Below, in pieces: positions 7,848-15,502 of a DNA stretch of 17,886 nt; position 1 is the stretch's first letter, and each line of letters opens with the position of its first letter. The notes beneath the pieces were generated by a model, which made no database searches, had not been told where the DNA came from, and saw nothing but the letters and a program-made list of their open reading frames with translations. Where the stretch lies: positions 1 to 17,886 of the forward strand of contig NZ_CAKPTG010000027.1 in the NCBI RefSeq assembly GCF_934190775.1. The letters run 5' to 3'. Both the position numbers and the translations under genes were made by a program. This DNA comes from an uncultured Phascolarctobacterium sp. GTDB taxonomy: Bacteria; Bacillota; Negativicutes; Acidaminococcales; Acidaminococcaceae.

Positions 7848-8556
7848 TTTCTTCCGCTCCTAAAATTCTCTGCACCCGCTCAAAATTATTTTTATTCAAC
7901 AGATTCCAGTCCATAAAATGATCAAGTTTGCGTGTTGTCTTAATCATTTCATCCTGCTCAATATAATCTATCAAGCCCTGCTCCTGCAGGAAATGCAAAA
8001 TGCTGAACAGAAAACCTTCTTTAGTGGTTTTCTGACGATTTCTTTTTTCATCAGAACGCAAGGACTCATAAGCCTCTCGCATAGCAGTAAAGGCCATGCC
8101 ATTCTGCGCCTGCTCATCCTCCGAATAACGCGCTGCCCCCTCCTTGAGCTTGTCTGTTATGGAATTCTGCAAATCTCCCAATAGAATAAAATCACGCGTC
8201 TTAGAGCTGCTGCCCTGCCCGTCATAAAACTCCAACAACAGAACCAGGATAACAAATTGCACCAAATAATAATCCTTATCGGTAGCATTACTGCGGCAAA
8301 GCTCCTTCTTCAGCTGTCCTTTGGAATAGCCTAAATAATTATTTTCCTGCCCTGGTATAAGATAAATAATGCCACCATACGTTTCTACATGGCTATCAGC
8401 AGCATCTGCTTGCGACTTGACTAACGTCTGCACTTCATCCTGTTCAATATATGCTTTGTGTAGCTCCGGTGCTTTTTCCTCCCGTAGCTCGTGATGCTCC
8501 AATAAGTAATAAAATATTTTTTGTGATTGCTTAATTGTTTCAATCTGATAAGCCAT
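7834..8556 (-). CDS. jetB: Wadjet subunit JetB (KITE/MksE-like)
   Basis: A 240-residue protein. From position in the operon and size it is the JetB subunit, the counterpart of MukE/MksE, which dimerises through winged-helix domains and bridges kleisin and motor. Visible features: a helical N-terminus (MAYQIETIKQSQKIFYYLLE), a central helical bundle with VQFVILVLLLEFYD near 105-120, and a winged-helix-like C-terminal part ending KLDHFMDWNLLNKNNFERV. No catalytic motif is visible. The start at 8556 is an ATG whose GGGAG site lies inside the last codons of jetA; the stop lies 14 bases inside jetC. It may belong to the DUF6063-like group seen in non-type-I Wadjet systems, from memory and not checked. 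Confidence 0.85.
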   Translation of the reverse strand: MAYQIETIKQSQKIFYYLLEHHELREEKAPELHKAYIEQDEVQTLVKSQADAADSHVETYGGIIYLIPGQENNYLGYSKGQLKKELCRSNATDKDYYLVQFVILVLLLEFYDGQGSSSKTRDFILLGDLQNSITDKLKEGAARYSEDEQAQNGMAFTAMREAYESLRSDEKRNRQKTTKEGFLFSILHFLQEQGLIDYIEQDEMIKTTRKLDHFMDWNLLNKNNFERVQRILGAEENEQD

Positions 8557-8560
8557 ATTT

Positions 8561-10171
8561 TCACTCCCAAACTGCCTTCAGCATGACATCAGAACAACGG
8601 ATATTTTTCAAAACACCAGTATTTGCATCAAGCTGCTTCAACAAAACCGGATTAGCCTCCGGTAGGCGATGTACTATAAGCTTTTTTACTTTCTGCCATT
8701 GCGCACGCTTGTCCAAAATATCCAAAAGCATACTTTGCAGGCGAAAATCCTTCGTCTCTTCCTGAATAAATTCTGCTCGCTCGATGCGCATGCTAGTAAT
8801 ATCAATTTTCTGAACCTTGAGCAGCTCCACCATAATCTCTTTAAATACTGCTATATTGGGAACTAAGCGCTCGCGCTCATCCTGACTAAGCTGCTTTATC
8901 AGCTCAGAAAGGCGCAACTGACCTTTGCTAATGGTATACTTCAGAATAACAGTCAGGCTTGCTTCGTACTGCGCCAGTCTTTCCGCCAGCAGCTTTCTTT
9001 GTTCCGCCTCCCAAGCCTCAGCGTCAAAGCTTTCAGTTGCACCTTCTTCCCACTCAGCTTCCAACAGCCGTACTCTCTGCAGCTCCAGAAAAAGATTCGG
9101 ATTAACAGCCTTTTCAGGTTCCTTATTAAATAACGGATGTAGAAATATATCTAAATTCTGCAGGCATTCCGGTTTAGTTAAAAGCTTCTCATAAAAGTCG
9201 GCACGTAAATTAAAGCGCTGTACCAGAGACATTTGCGAAACCTTTTCCAGCTCTGCTGTATATAAGGCCTTAAGGTCAAAATGATTATTTAAGATTTTTT
9301 GATATTCATCTATTGCACGACCTAAATAATTATCTATTTCACGCAGATTCCGTAGCTTGGCAACATCATCAGGAGGCAAACTATCTAAGCTGATATTCTG
9401 CTTCTCCAAATCCTCTACACGTGCCTGCACAACATCGCGATGTCCCTTGAATTTTTTCTTCGACTGGTCAATAGTCTGCAGATTATCATATAACAGCTCA
9501 CTATATTCGCTGACACTATACTCCAAAGCATTGCGCCTTATCCTCAGCATAGCAGCCTGAATTTTTTGCAGTTGAATACGCATCAGGTTAAAGATATTTT
9601 TTACATCATCCAACGCCTTATCATAGCTTTGCTTCTCCAGATGTAGCTTAAATATCATCTCCTGAATCGTCAGCTTCAGGTTGCTTTCAACCTCCAGTGT
9701 CCCCAAAAGCAGATTATAGCCATCATCTGTAAGATAATACGAGGTACGGCGCACATCCTGTTCGTCATAGATAATGCGATTGTTGACGTAGCTGATGTGC
9801 AGCTCCTTCATCTCCTGCTGCTCATAATCATAGCCGCCAAAATACATCGGCCTTCCTTCGTTGGACAGTACCACGTTAACAATGAACTTAGTCAAATCAC
9901 TGCATTCAGCATAGCTCATAGACTTTTTATAATACTTTTCGTTAAGACTGTCCAAAAAAACAGTAATATTATCAATAGTACAGCTTTCTTCCTTCAGTGA
10001 CTGCTCCATAATATAAAGCATCACAGAAAAAATCACATTCAGTTGCTCGTCCAAAGTATTAAAGCCCCGTTCCTTCCAGATATACTTCTGACTGCTATTA
10101 TCATAAAGCAGAGCATATAAGCCTACGCATTTCATGCGTCTCGTAAAATCCTTCAAAAAATCGTACTGCAT
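8561..10171 (-). CDS. jetA: Wadjet kleisin subunit JetA
   Basis: A 536-residue protein with the traits of the Wadjet kleisin (MukF/MksF counterpart). It has an N-terminal winged-helix-type region (MQYDFLKDFTRRMKCVGLYA; YYLTDDGYNLLLG near 140-155), a long helical middle with coiled coil at about 165-310, and a C-terminal winged-helix segment near 420-480 that would contact the JetC head. It fits the JetA group I associate with DUF5716. The ATG at 10171 is preferred because GAGG lies six bases upstream. A TTG at 10183 would make the frame overlap the jetD stop. It starts eight bases after jetD and stops four bases before jetB, so it is tightly cotranscribed. Confidence 0.88.
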   Translation of the reverse strand: MQYDFLKDFTRRMKCVGLYALLYDNSSQKYIWKERGFNTLDEQLNVIFSVMLYIMEQSLKEESCTIDNITVFLDSLNEKYYKKSMSYAECSDLTKFIVNVVLSNEGRPMYFGGYDYEQQEMKELHISYVNNRIIYDEQDVRRTSYYLTDDGYNLLLGTLEVESNLKLTIQEMIFKLHLEKQSYDKALDDVKNIFNLMRIQLQKIQAAMLRIRRNALEYSVSEYSELLYDNLQTIDQSKKKFKGHRDVVQARVEDLEKQNISLDSLPPDDVAKLRNLREIDNYLGRAIDEYQKILNNHFDLKALYTAELEKVSQMSLVQRFNLRADFYEKLLTKPECLQNLDIFLHPLFNKEPEKAVNPNLFLELQRVRLLEAEWEEGATESFDAEAWEAEQRKLLAERLAQYEASLTVILKYTISKGQLRLSELIKQLSQDERERLVPNIAVFKEIMVELLKVQKIDITSMRIERAEFIQEETKDFRLQSMLLDILDKRAQWQKVKKLIVHRLPEANPVLLKQLDANTGVLKNIRCSDVMLKAVWE

Positions 10172-10179
10172 AATCAACC

Positions 10180-11163
10180 TCAAAAATCACTTATCGTCAA
10201 AATCTCCTGCGGGATATACAAATCCTGCTGCAAAATACTTTGCATTTGCGCTTGCGCATCAGCGGAAAAATAACGGAAGAAAGCTCCCTGCATATTTCGG
10301 TTCTGGTCTTTTTTCGTTGGCGGCAGCTGCTTGTAATTATCCGCCTTCGCCAGCATCGCCAGATACGCAGGAATAAACGGTTTAATCTCCCCTTGCTCAA
10401 CAAAACTTTCTGCCAGTGTTTCATAAATGCCTATGCCTTCGTAATCCAAATCGCCAAAGTACAACAGCTCATTTCCGTCTGCCAGCATATATGGTTCAGC
10501 GCTGGCGTTAAACTCCTGAAAATAGCTGACAACTCTTTTGCCGGCGCCGTAAATAATAGTACTTATATTTTCTCCCAAAAGCTGGCTGTTTCCTGCCAGC
10601 AGATACTTTCTCATGCTAAAAAAGGTGTCTTTATTTTCTATAATCAACAGCTTTTGCGGTACGGCACGTGTTGAAGCAAAATAAGCAAAGGGCTCAGCAG
10701 TACTGTAGCAGTTGAATTCAGAAAGCTCCAGGCCGCAGTGACCTAATATTTTTTTGCCTGCTCCCTGAAGCAAAAACTTTTCTCTTTGCCAGATTTGGAA
10801 GCTACGCTCGTTATAAGAAACCTGCTTCGCAAGTAACGTCACACTGTTCTGCAGGAAACTGCTCAACGGCAAAACATCGTTACGTTCTTTATTATAAGTT
10901 TCAAGATTATGCTGATAATATGTTATATTAATTTGCGAAGCCAAATTAAACAAAAGCTCCTGCTTCAACGCTGAATAATCCTGCTTCTGCTCCAGCTCCC
11001 AGTATTCCCGATACAATGCTGGCTTCTTGCCGTTTTTCTTCGACGCAAGCAAAGGCTTTATTCGTCCACTTTCTACAAGCTTCATGATATAAGCATGCTG
11101 TTCGCTATATTCTGCATTAATCTTACTGCCTAAAATTTCTTCTAATGTCCTGCGCTTTTTCAT
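10180..11163 (-). CDS. jetD: Wadjet Toprim nuclease JetD
   Basis: A 327-residue nuclease subunit that cuts the DNA after the SMC complex recognises a small circle. The C-terminal half is a Toprim domain with the expected acidic residues: Glu 176 in LLIIENKDTF and the Asp pair 238/240 in YFGDLDYEG. The N-terminal half is a basic helical region that would bind DNA (DUF3322/DUF2220-like arrangement). Both Toprim motifs are intact, so it is predicted active. The ATG at 11163 has GAGG six bases upstream; a TTG at 11175 overlaps this site and is less likely. It is the first gene of the operon. In type I systems I recall jetD being last. Confidence 0.9.
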   Translation of the reverse strand: MKKRRTLEEILGSKINAEYSEQHAYIMKLVESGRIKPLLASKKNGKKPALYREYWELEQKQDYSALKQELLFNLASQINITYYQHNLETYNKERNDVLPLSSFLQNSVTLLAKQVSYNERSFQIWQREKFLLQGAGKKILGHCGLELSEFNCYSTAEPFAYFASTRAVPQKLLIIENKDTFFSMRKYLLAGNSQLLGENISTIIYGAGKRVVSYFQEFNASAEPYMLADGNELLYFGDLDYEGIGIYETLAESFVEQGEIKPFIPAYLAMLAKADNYKQLPPTKKDQNRNMQGAFFRYFSADAQAQMQSILQQDLYIPQEILTISDF

Positions 11164-11177
11164 TTTGCACCTCAAAC

Positions 11178-11219
11178 AAAAAACTCCTAAAGCAGCTAAA
11201 AACTATCTGCTTTAGGAGT
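11178..11219 (-). terminator. Terminator of the esterase-pepF unit, abutting the jet promoter
   Basis: A perfect 13-bp stem, ACTCCTAAAGCAG (11183-11195) with CTGCTTTAGGAGT (11207-11219), has an 11-base loop and is followed on the minus strand by TTTTT (11182-11178). It is the only strong hairpin between pepF and jetD and lies about 15 bases before the jetD start codon. Confidence 0.92.
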
Positions 11220-11248
11220 ATTATAACATATTTTTATCTTACTTTAAT
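11220..11248 (-). promoter_or_regulatory. Probable jet operon promoter (extended -10)
   Basis: Minus strand: TG (11228-11227), one base, then TATAAT (11225-11220), a perfect extended -10. The -35 region is poor (TTAAAG at 11247-11242, 16-base spacing), as extended -10 promoters tolerate. Initiation is expected near 11213, inside the 5' arm of the pepF terminator, so jet transcripts would lack half of the stem. Confidence 0.65.
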
Positions 11249-13075
11249 TTACTTTCCCAACAGCGCCTTCAGCTCCTTGAGCTTAGCAGCAAACTTCTGC
11301 AAGGTTACGGTTACAGGCTGCGGCGTATTCAGATCCACGCCGGCGTTCTTCAGGATGTTCAGAGAATAATCGCTGCCGCCCGCATGCAAAAAGCCCAAAT
11401 ATTTTTCCACTGCTCCCTCTTCGCCGCTTAAAATAGCGCTGGCGAAGGCGGTCGCTGCACTGTAGCCTGTTGCGTACTTGTACACATAAAACGGCGTGTA
11501 GAAGTGCGGTATGCGTGACCATTCGCTTGCCAGTTCCTTGTCCACAGTCAGCGCCGGGCCATAGTAATCCCTGTTGCTCTGCAGCCAGTATTCCTCCAGC
11601 TTTTCGGCCTGCAGGGACCGGCCTGCAGTGATTTCGCCGTGAATATATCTTTCGAATTCAGCAAACTGCACCTGTCTGTAAACCGTTGTGCGCACTGCCT
11701 CCAAAAACTGGTTCAAAAGATAAATCTTCTGCTCCGCCGTAGCATGCTTCAAGGTATGCTCCAGCAATAGGTTTTCGTTCGTTGTGGACGCAACCTCAGC
11801 GCAGAAAATAGTATATTCCGAATTAACGTAGCTCTGCGCCTGACTGCTGAAATAGCTGTGCATAGCATGGCCCATTTCATGTGCAATGGTAGAAATGCTG
11901 TTGTAGCGCGGCTGATAATTGAGCAGCACAAAGGGATGCACGCCATACACGCCCCAGGAATATGCGCCGGAGCGCTTGCCCTTGTTTTCGTAAACGTCAA
12001 TCCAGCCTTCGGTCATGCCTTTATGCAGTGCCGTCAGATATTCTTTGCCTAACGGTGCCAGTGCCTCCTCAACCTTGGCGCAGGCTTCCGGGAAGCTGCA
12101 GGCAAAGCTGTCGCCTGCGGTAGAAATAGGCATATACATGTCATAGTAATGGAATTCATCTACGCCAAGTACATCCTTCTTTAATTGGATATACTCATGC
12201 AGCGGTTCAAAATTATCATGCACGGTATCAATCAGTCCGTCGTAAAGACTGGACGGAATATTATCCTCCGCCAGCGCTGCTTCCAGTGTATCCTTGTAGT
12301 TATGCACGGTAGCATAGAAATAACCGGTGCGCGCAGAGCCGGTGAGCGTTGTTGCCAAGGTATTGCGGTATTGATGATAGGTATTCATCAGGCCGGTGAA
12401 GGAATTTTTGCGCAGTACGCGGTCGGGAGAGGTCATGTTCAGCAGGTAGCAGCCTTCGCTGACGCTCGTCTTGTTGCCCTGACCGTCGGTAATTTCCGGG
12501 AACTGCATATCAGCGCTCACGAGCGCGCGGAAGGCCGCTGCTGCTGTGCCTGTTGCCAGACGGCTTTGCGCAAAAACAGCTTCCTTATCAGCGGACAGCA
12601 CATGTTCAGAGAGGCGCACCATATTTTCAATATAAAAGCGGTATTCTGCCAGAGCAGGCTCTTCGTCCAGCATATGCAGCAGCTTTTCTTTGCCTAAGGC
12701 CAGCATTTCCGGCTCTATAAAAGCGTTGGCGTTGCTGAAGGCTGCAGCCATACCTTCGGCCTCGCCTGCGAGCGCCTGCAGCTTCTGGTCCGTATTGTCC
12801 GCATCCTGCTGTAAGCGGGCGTAAGCGTAAATCTTATCCAGCAGCTTTGCCAGCTCTTCCTGCAGCTTTAAGGCTGCACAGACTTCGGCTGCAGTATTCA
12901 GTTGGCCCTGCATAGCCTGCAGCTGCGGCAACTTGCTCTTATATTCTTCGCAGGCCGCCTGCCAATCATTTTCACTGGCATATATATCGCTTACATGCCA
13001 TTTGCAGGCCGCCGGAATCTGCTCTCTGGCAACATTACTGCCATGAAGCGGTGTAGTATTTTTTTCTTCTGTCAT
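11249..13075 (-). CDS. pepF: Oligoendopeptidase F, M3 family zinc metallopeptidase
   Basis: A 608-residue cytosolic peptidase that cleaves short oligopeptides. The zinc motif HEMGH lies at 399-403, with the third ligand Glu 427 in CAEVAS. The N-terminal oligopeptidase F domain covers about 110-185 and the M3 catalytic domain about 200-590. The length matches the family (about 600). I prefer the ATG at 13075 (MTEEKNTTPL); AAGGAG (13091-13086) lies ten bases upstream, a little long. A TTG at 13081 is the alternative. It starts 26 bases after the esterase stop with no terminator between, so the two are probably cotranscribed. GC content appears visibly higher than in the jet genes downstream. 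Confidence 0.95.
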   Translation of the reverse strand: MTEEKNTTPLHGSNVAREQIPAACKWHVSDIYASENDWQAACEEYKSKLPQLQAMQGQLNTAAEVCAALKLQEELAKLLDKIYAYARLQQDADNTDQKLQALAGEAEGMAAAFSNANAFIEPEMLALGKEKLLHMLDEEPALAEYRFYIENMVRLSEHVLSADKEAVFAQSRLATGTAAAAFRALVSADMQFPEITDGQGNKTSVSEGCYLLNMTSPDRVLRKNSFTGLMNTYHQYRNTLATTLTGSARTGYFYATVHNYKDTLEAALAEDNIPSSLYDGLIDTVHDNFEPLHEYIQLKKDVLGVDEFHYYDMYMPISTAGDSFACSFPEACAKVEEALAPLGKEYLTALHKGMTEGWIDVYENKGKRSGAYSWGVYGVHPFVLLNYQPRYNSISTIAHEMGHAMHSYFSSQAQSYVNSEYTIFCAEVASTTNENLLLEHTLKHATAEQKIYLLNQFLEAVRTTVYRQVQFAEFERYIHGEITAGRSLQAEKLEEYWLQSNRDYYGPALTVDKELASEWSRIPHFYTPFYVYKYATGYSAATAFASAILSGEEGAVEKYLGFLHAGGSDYSLNILKNAGVDLNTPQPVTVTLQKFAAKLKELKALLGK

Positions 13076-13101
13076 TATCAATCAGCTCCTTATTAAACTG
13101 C

Positions 13102-14802
13102 TCATTTAGGCCACAGGCTGGGGTTGCCATATTGGGCATCCAGCTCATCACTGAACCAGCGTCCGTTTAGCACATTATGAATGATATAATTTTTGCTTTG
13201 CTCATTAACGCTCTTGTCATTAGCCATCTCGGCCAAAATGCCGGCATAGCTTACTCTGCTGTTGATGCTGCTGATGCGTGCATGCTGACGGTTGGCATCC
13301 AATACAAGCTCCGGACGGTAGGTGGGATTCCATGCCTGCCACGTTGTTCCCAAGGCTGGCGTATTAGGATTGCCGATACGCATAAAGGCTGCAATCGAAG
13401 CAATAAATGCTTTGCTCAGCTCCTTGGAGCCTGCCTGCTCAAAGGCATCGGTATTTTTGGTATAGCCATAGCCCTGATCCGTCAGGAAGGGCTGGAAGAT
13501 GCCATGCAACGCACCGTTACGCACCATGTATTCCTTGCCGACAACATCAGCAGTATGAGCAAAAGCAAAGCTGCAAACATACATATCGGCCTTATAATGC
13601 GGATACAAAACCTCAGCAGACTGCTGGCCGTTGAAGAAGCCATACAAAGCACTGCCGTATTTATTGGCAAATTTAAATTCACTGGTAGTCTTATAATCGT
13701 TGTTGATTAAGTTCAGACGGTCCTTGAAAAATGGGTCGCGCGCAGCAAAGGAGCTGAACTCATCAGCACTTGCCAGCATCATCAGCGGTACGCTGTAGTA
13801 ATGCTTCGTAGCAAAGCCTTCTTCCGGCAGTACCTCGCCGTCACCGTAAAGATGCGGAAAGGCGCTCATGCGAATGACAGCGCCTGCCATCACCGGAGCC
13901 AGACGTTCTGCCGGCATTGCCTGCAGATATTGACGCACAGCCTTTTTATCCTTACCGTTGTCACTAAGCAGCCAGTTTTCGGCGTTAATCAGATTATTTT
14001 GCTTACCATCCTCTACCACCATCGGCGCTAATTTCTGTGCGATAGTTTTCTTGCTCTTGTCAGCATCAGCAACAGTCAGACCGCCGCTGAAGGAAATAGC
14101 CTTATCAAATTTATTTTTGAAAACAGGCGAAATCAGCATCGCCATAACATCACGTCCACCGGCGGAAAAACCGGAAACAGTAATATTCTTGGCATCACCA
14201 CCGAACTCCTTAATATTGTCGCGTACCCAGTCCAAGGCTGCAGCCTGGTCAAGGAAGCCGAAGTTACCGCTCTGTTCCTTCTTGTTGCCATCTGCCAGAG
14301 CAGGCAGATTATTAAAGCCCAAAAGTCCCAGGCGATACTGTACGGAAACATAGACCATGTTGCCTTCCTGCGCCAGCTTGTTGCCCTCCATCAGATGGCT
14401 GTTGCTGGCCTGGTTATTGCCGCCGTGGATATAAACCAGTACCGGCAGATTTTTTTCCTGCGTATCGGGGCGCACAATATCCAGCGTCAGCATGCCCTCC
14501 TGCCCGAGCACCTTTTTGCCGTTGTATTGGATATTAGCCGGAGCAGCCTTGGTGCAGTCCAGAATTCCCTTATGCTTCTTTGCCTGCTGCGCCTCACGCC
14601 AACGGTCAGCGCCCGTCGGCTGCTGCGCATACGGAACGCCCAGCCATTGCACTACCTGATGCTTGTCGTCATAAGCACCGGCAACAACACCCTGCTGGGT
14701 TTTAACTTCATTATTAAAATTAGCAGCCTCGGCCGCAGTTGTAAAAACGCTTGCCGCCAGCAGCGAAGCAAGCACATATTGCATCTTTTTCATCTGTATC
14801 AT
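13102..14802 (-). CDS. Secreted type-B carboxylesterase
   Basis: A 566-residue alpha/beta hydrolase of the carboxylesterase type B family. A signal peptide (MKKMQYVLASLLAASVF, then TTAAEA-ANF, cleavage after about residue 26) implies export. The oxyanion-hole motif HGG lies at 126-128, the nucleophile elbow GFSAG has Ser 213, the likely acid is Glu 348 (SADEFSSF), and the catalytic His 433 lies in GALHGIFQPF. The triad appears complete, so it should hydrolyse carboxylic esters; the natural substrate cannot be read. The ATG at 14802 is chosen because GAGG lies six bases upstream; an ATG at 14814 lacks a ribosome binding site. It is first gene of a unit with pepF, driven by the promoter at 14842-14870. 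Confidence 0.9.
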   Translation of the reverse strand: MIQMKKMQYVLASLLAASVFTTAAEAANFNNEVKTQQGVVAGAYDDKHQVVQWLGVPYAQQPTGADRWREAQQAKKHKGILDCTKAAPANIQYNGKKVLGQEGMLTLDIVRPDTQEKNLPVLVYIHGGNNQASNSHLMEGNKLAQEGNMVYVSVQYRLGLLGFNNLPALADGNKKEQSGNFGFLDQAAALDWVRDNIKEFGGDAKNITVSGFSAGGRDVMAMLISPVFKNKFDKAISFSGGLTVADADKSKKTIAQKLAPMVVEDGKQNNLINAENWLLSDNGKDKKAVRQYLQAMPAERLAPVMAGAVIRMSAFPHLYGDGEVLPEEGFATKHYYSVPLMMLASADEFSSFAARDPFFKDRLNLINNDYKTTSEFKFANKYGSALYGFFNGQQSAEVLYPHYKADMYVCSFAFAHTADVVGKEYMVRNGALHGIFQPFLTDQGYGYTKNTDAFEQAGSKELSKAFIASIAAFMRIGNPNTPALGTTWQAWNPTYRPELVLDANRQHARISSINSRVSYAGILAEMANDKSVNEQSKNYIIHNVLNGRWFSDELDAQYGNPSLWPK

Positions 14803-14841
14803 TGACTCCCTCATAGAAATTTATTAAACACTTACTTCTCT

Positions 14842-14870
14842 ATTATAAAGAAATGCTGCCCTCTTGACAA
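14842..14870 (-). promoter_or_regulatory. Promoter of the esterase-pepF unit
   Basis: Minus strand: -35 TTGTCA (14870-14865), 17-base spacer, -10 TATAAT (14847-14842). It starts ten bases past the T-run of the preceding terminator and lies 40 bases before the esterase start codon. Only one base departs from consensus. Confidence 0.9.
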
Positions 14871-14879
14871 GGCTGTGCG

Positions 14880-14908
14880 AAAAAAGAGGCCGCCTTCTCA
14901 GCAGCCTC
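14880..14908 (-). terminator. Terminator of the argR-recN-Nudix unit
   Basis: An 8-bp stem with one G-T pair (14886-14893 with 14901-14908) has a 7-base loop and is followed on the minus strand by TTTTTT (14885-14880). It lies 24 bases after the Nudix stop codon. Confidence 0.9.
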
Positions 14909-14932
14909 AAATAACTATTGTGATTGACTTTT

Positions 14933-15496
14933 TCAAATTGCCTTAGCAGCATAAAGAGCGCACAGAGTTTTGGCATCGTACAGCTCGCCGTCCGCAACCA
15001 TGCGACGCAGCTCTGCGGGAGTAAAGGCCTGCACGCCGATGAATTCGTCCTCATCGGTATGCTGGGCAAACTTTTGCAATCCCCAGGCCTTATATAAATG
15101 GATAATCTCATCAGAAAATCCCGGCGTGGTTGCAATGCTAATCAGCTTCTCCCAATGCTCTGCGTCATAGCCTGTTTCTTCGCTCAGCTCACGCTTAGCA
15201 CATTCCAATGTATCCTCCTCCGGACCATGGTCCAGCTTACCGGCGGGAATCTCCCACAGCAGCGTAGCAAGCGGATAACGGCACTGCTTTACCAGCACCA
15301 CGCGTCCGTCAGCCAGCACCGGTACAATCGCCACTGCGCCCGGGTGACGGATATATTCGCGCGTTGTATCATTACCGTTCGGCAGCGTTACGTGGTCGCG
15401 CTGCACCTTCAGCAGGCGGCCGCTAAAGACCTCCTCATTGCTTCCCGGTACATATATTTCATCTAAAGCTGCCTCATGAAATTTTTTCAGCATCAT
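14933..15496 (-). CDS. Nudix hydrolase, ADP-ribose pyrophosphatase-like
   Basis: A 187-residue Nudix protein, probably hydrolysing ADP-ribose or a similar nucleoside diphosphate compound to AMP plus a sugar phosphate. The Nudix box starts at GKLDHG (about residue 106) and ends in RELSEETGY, which carries the metal-binding glutamates. The upstream WEIPAGK and downstream PGFSDE segments are typical of the ADP-ribose pyrophosphatase subgroup. The spacing before the conserved glutamate is two residues longer than in the canonical Gx5Ex7REUxEExGU box. GAGG lies just before the paired ATG ATG start; either codon may be used. The gene starts six bases after the recN stop and is the last gene of the unit. 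Confidence 0.9.
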   Translation of the reverse strand: MMLKKFHEAALDEIYVPGSNEEVFSGRLLKVQRDHVTLPNGNDTTREYIRHPGAVAIVPVLADGRVVLVKQCRYPLATLLWEIPAGKLDHGPEEDTLECAKRELSEETGYDAEHWEKLISIATTPGFSDEIIHLYKAWGLQKFAQHTDEDEFIGVQAFTPAELRRMVADGELYDAKTLCALYAAKAI

Positions 15497-15502
15497 CTTA
15501 CC

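Noticed and set aside
7065..7916. A 283-codon open frame on the plus strand
   Set aside because: It lies antisense to jetC and jetB, has no ribosome binding site, and its product is a hydrophobic low-complexity shadow of the coiled-coil coding sequence.
12185..12697. A 170-codon open frame on the plus strand
   Set aside because: It is entirely antisense to pepF, whose zinc motif and full length are clear.
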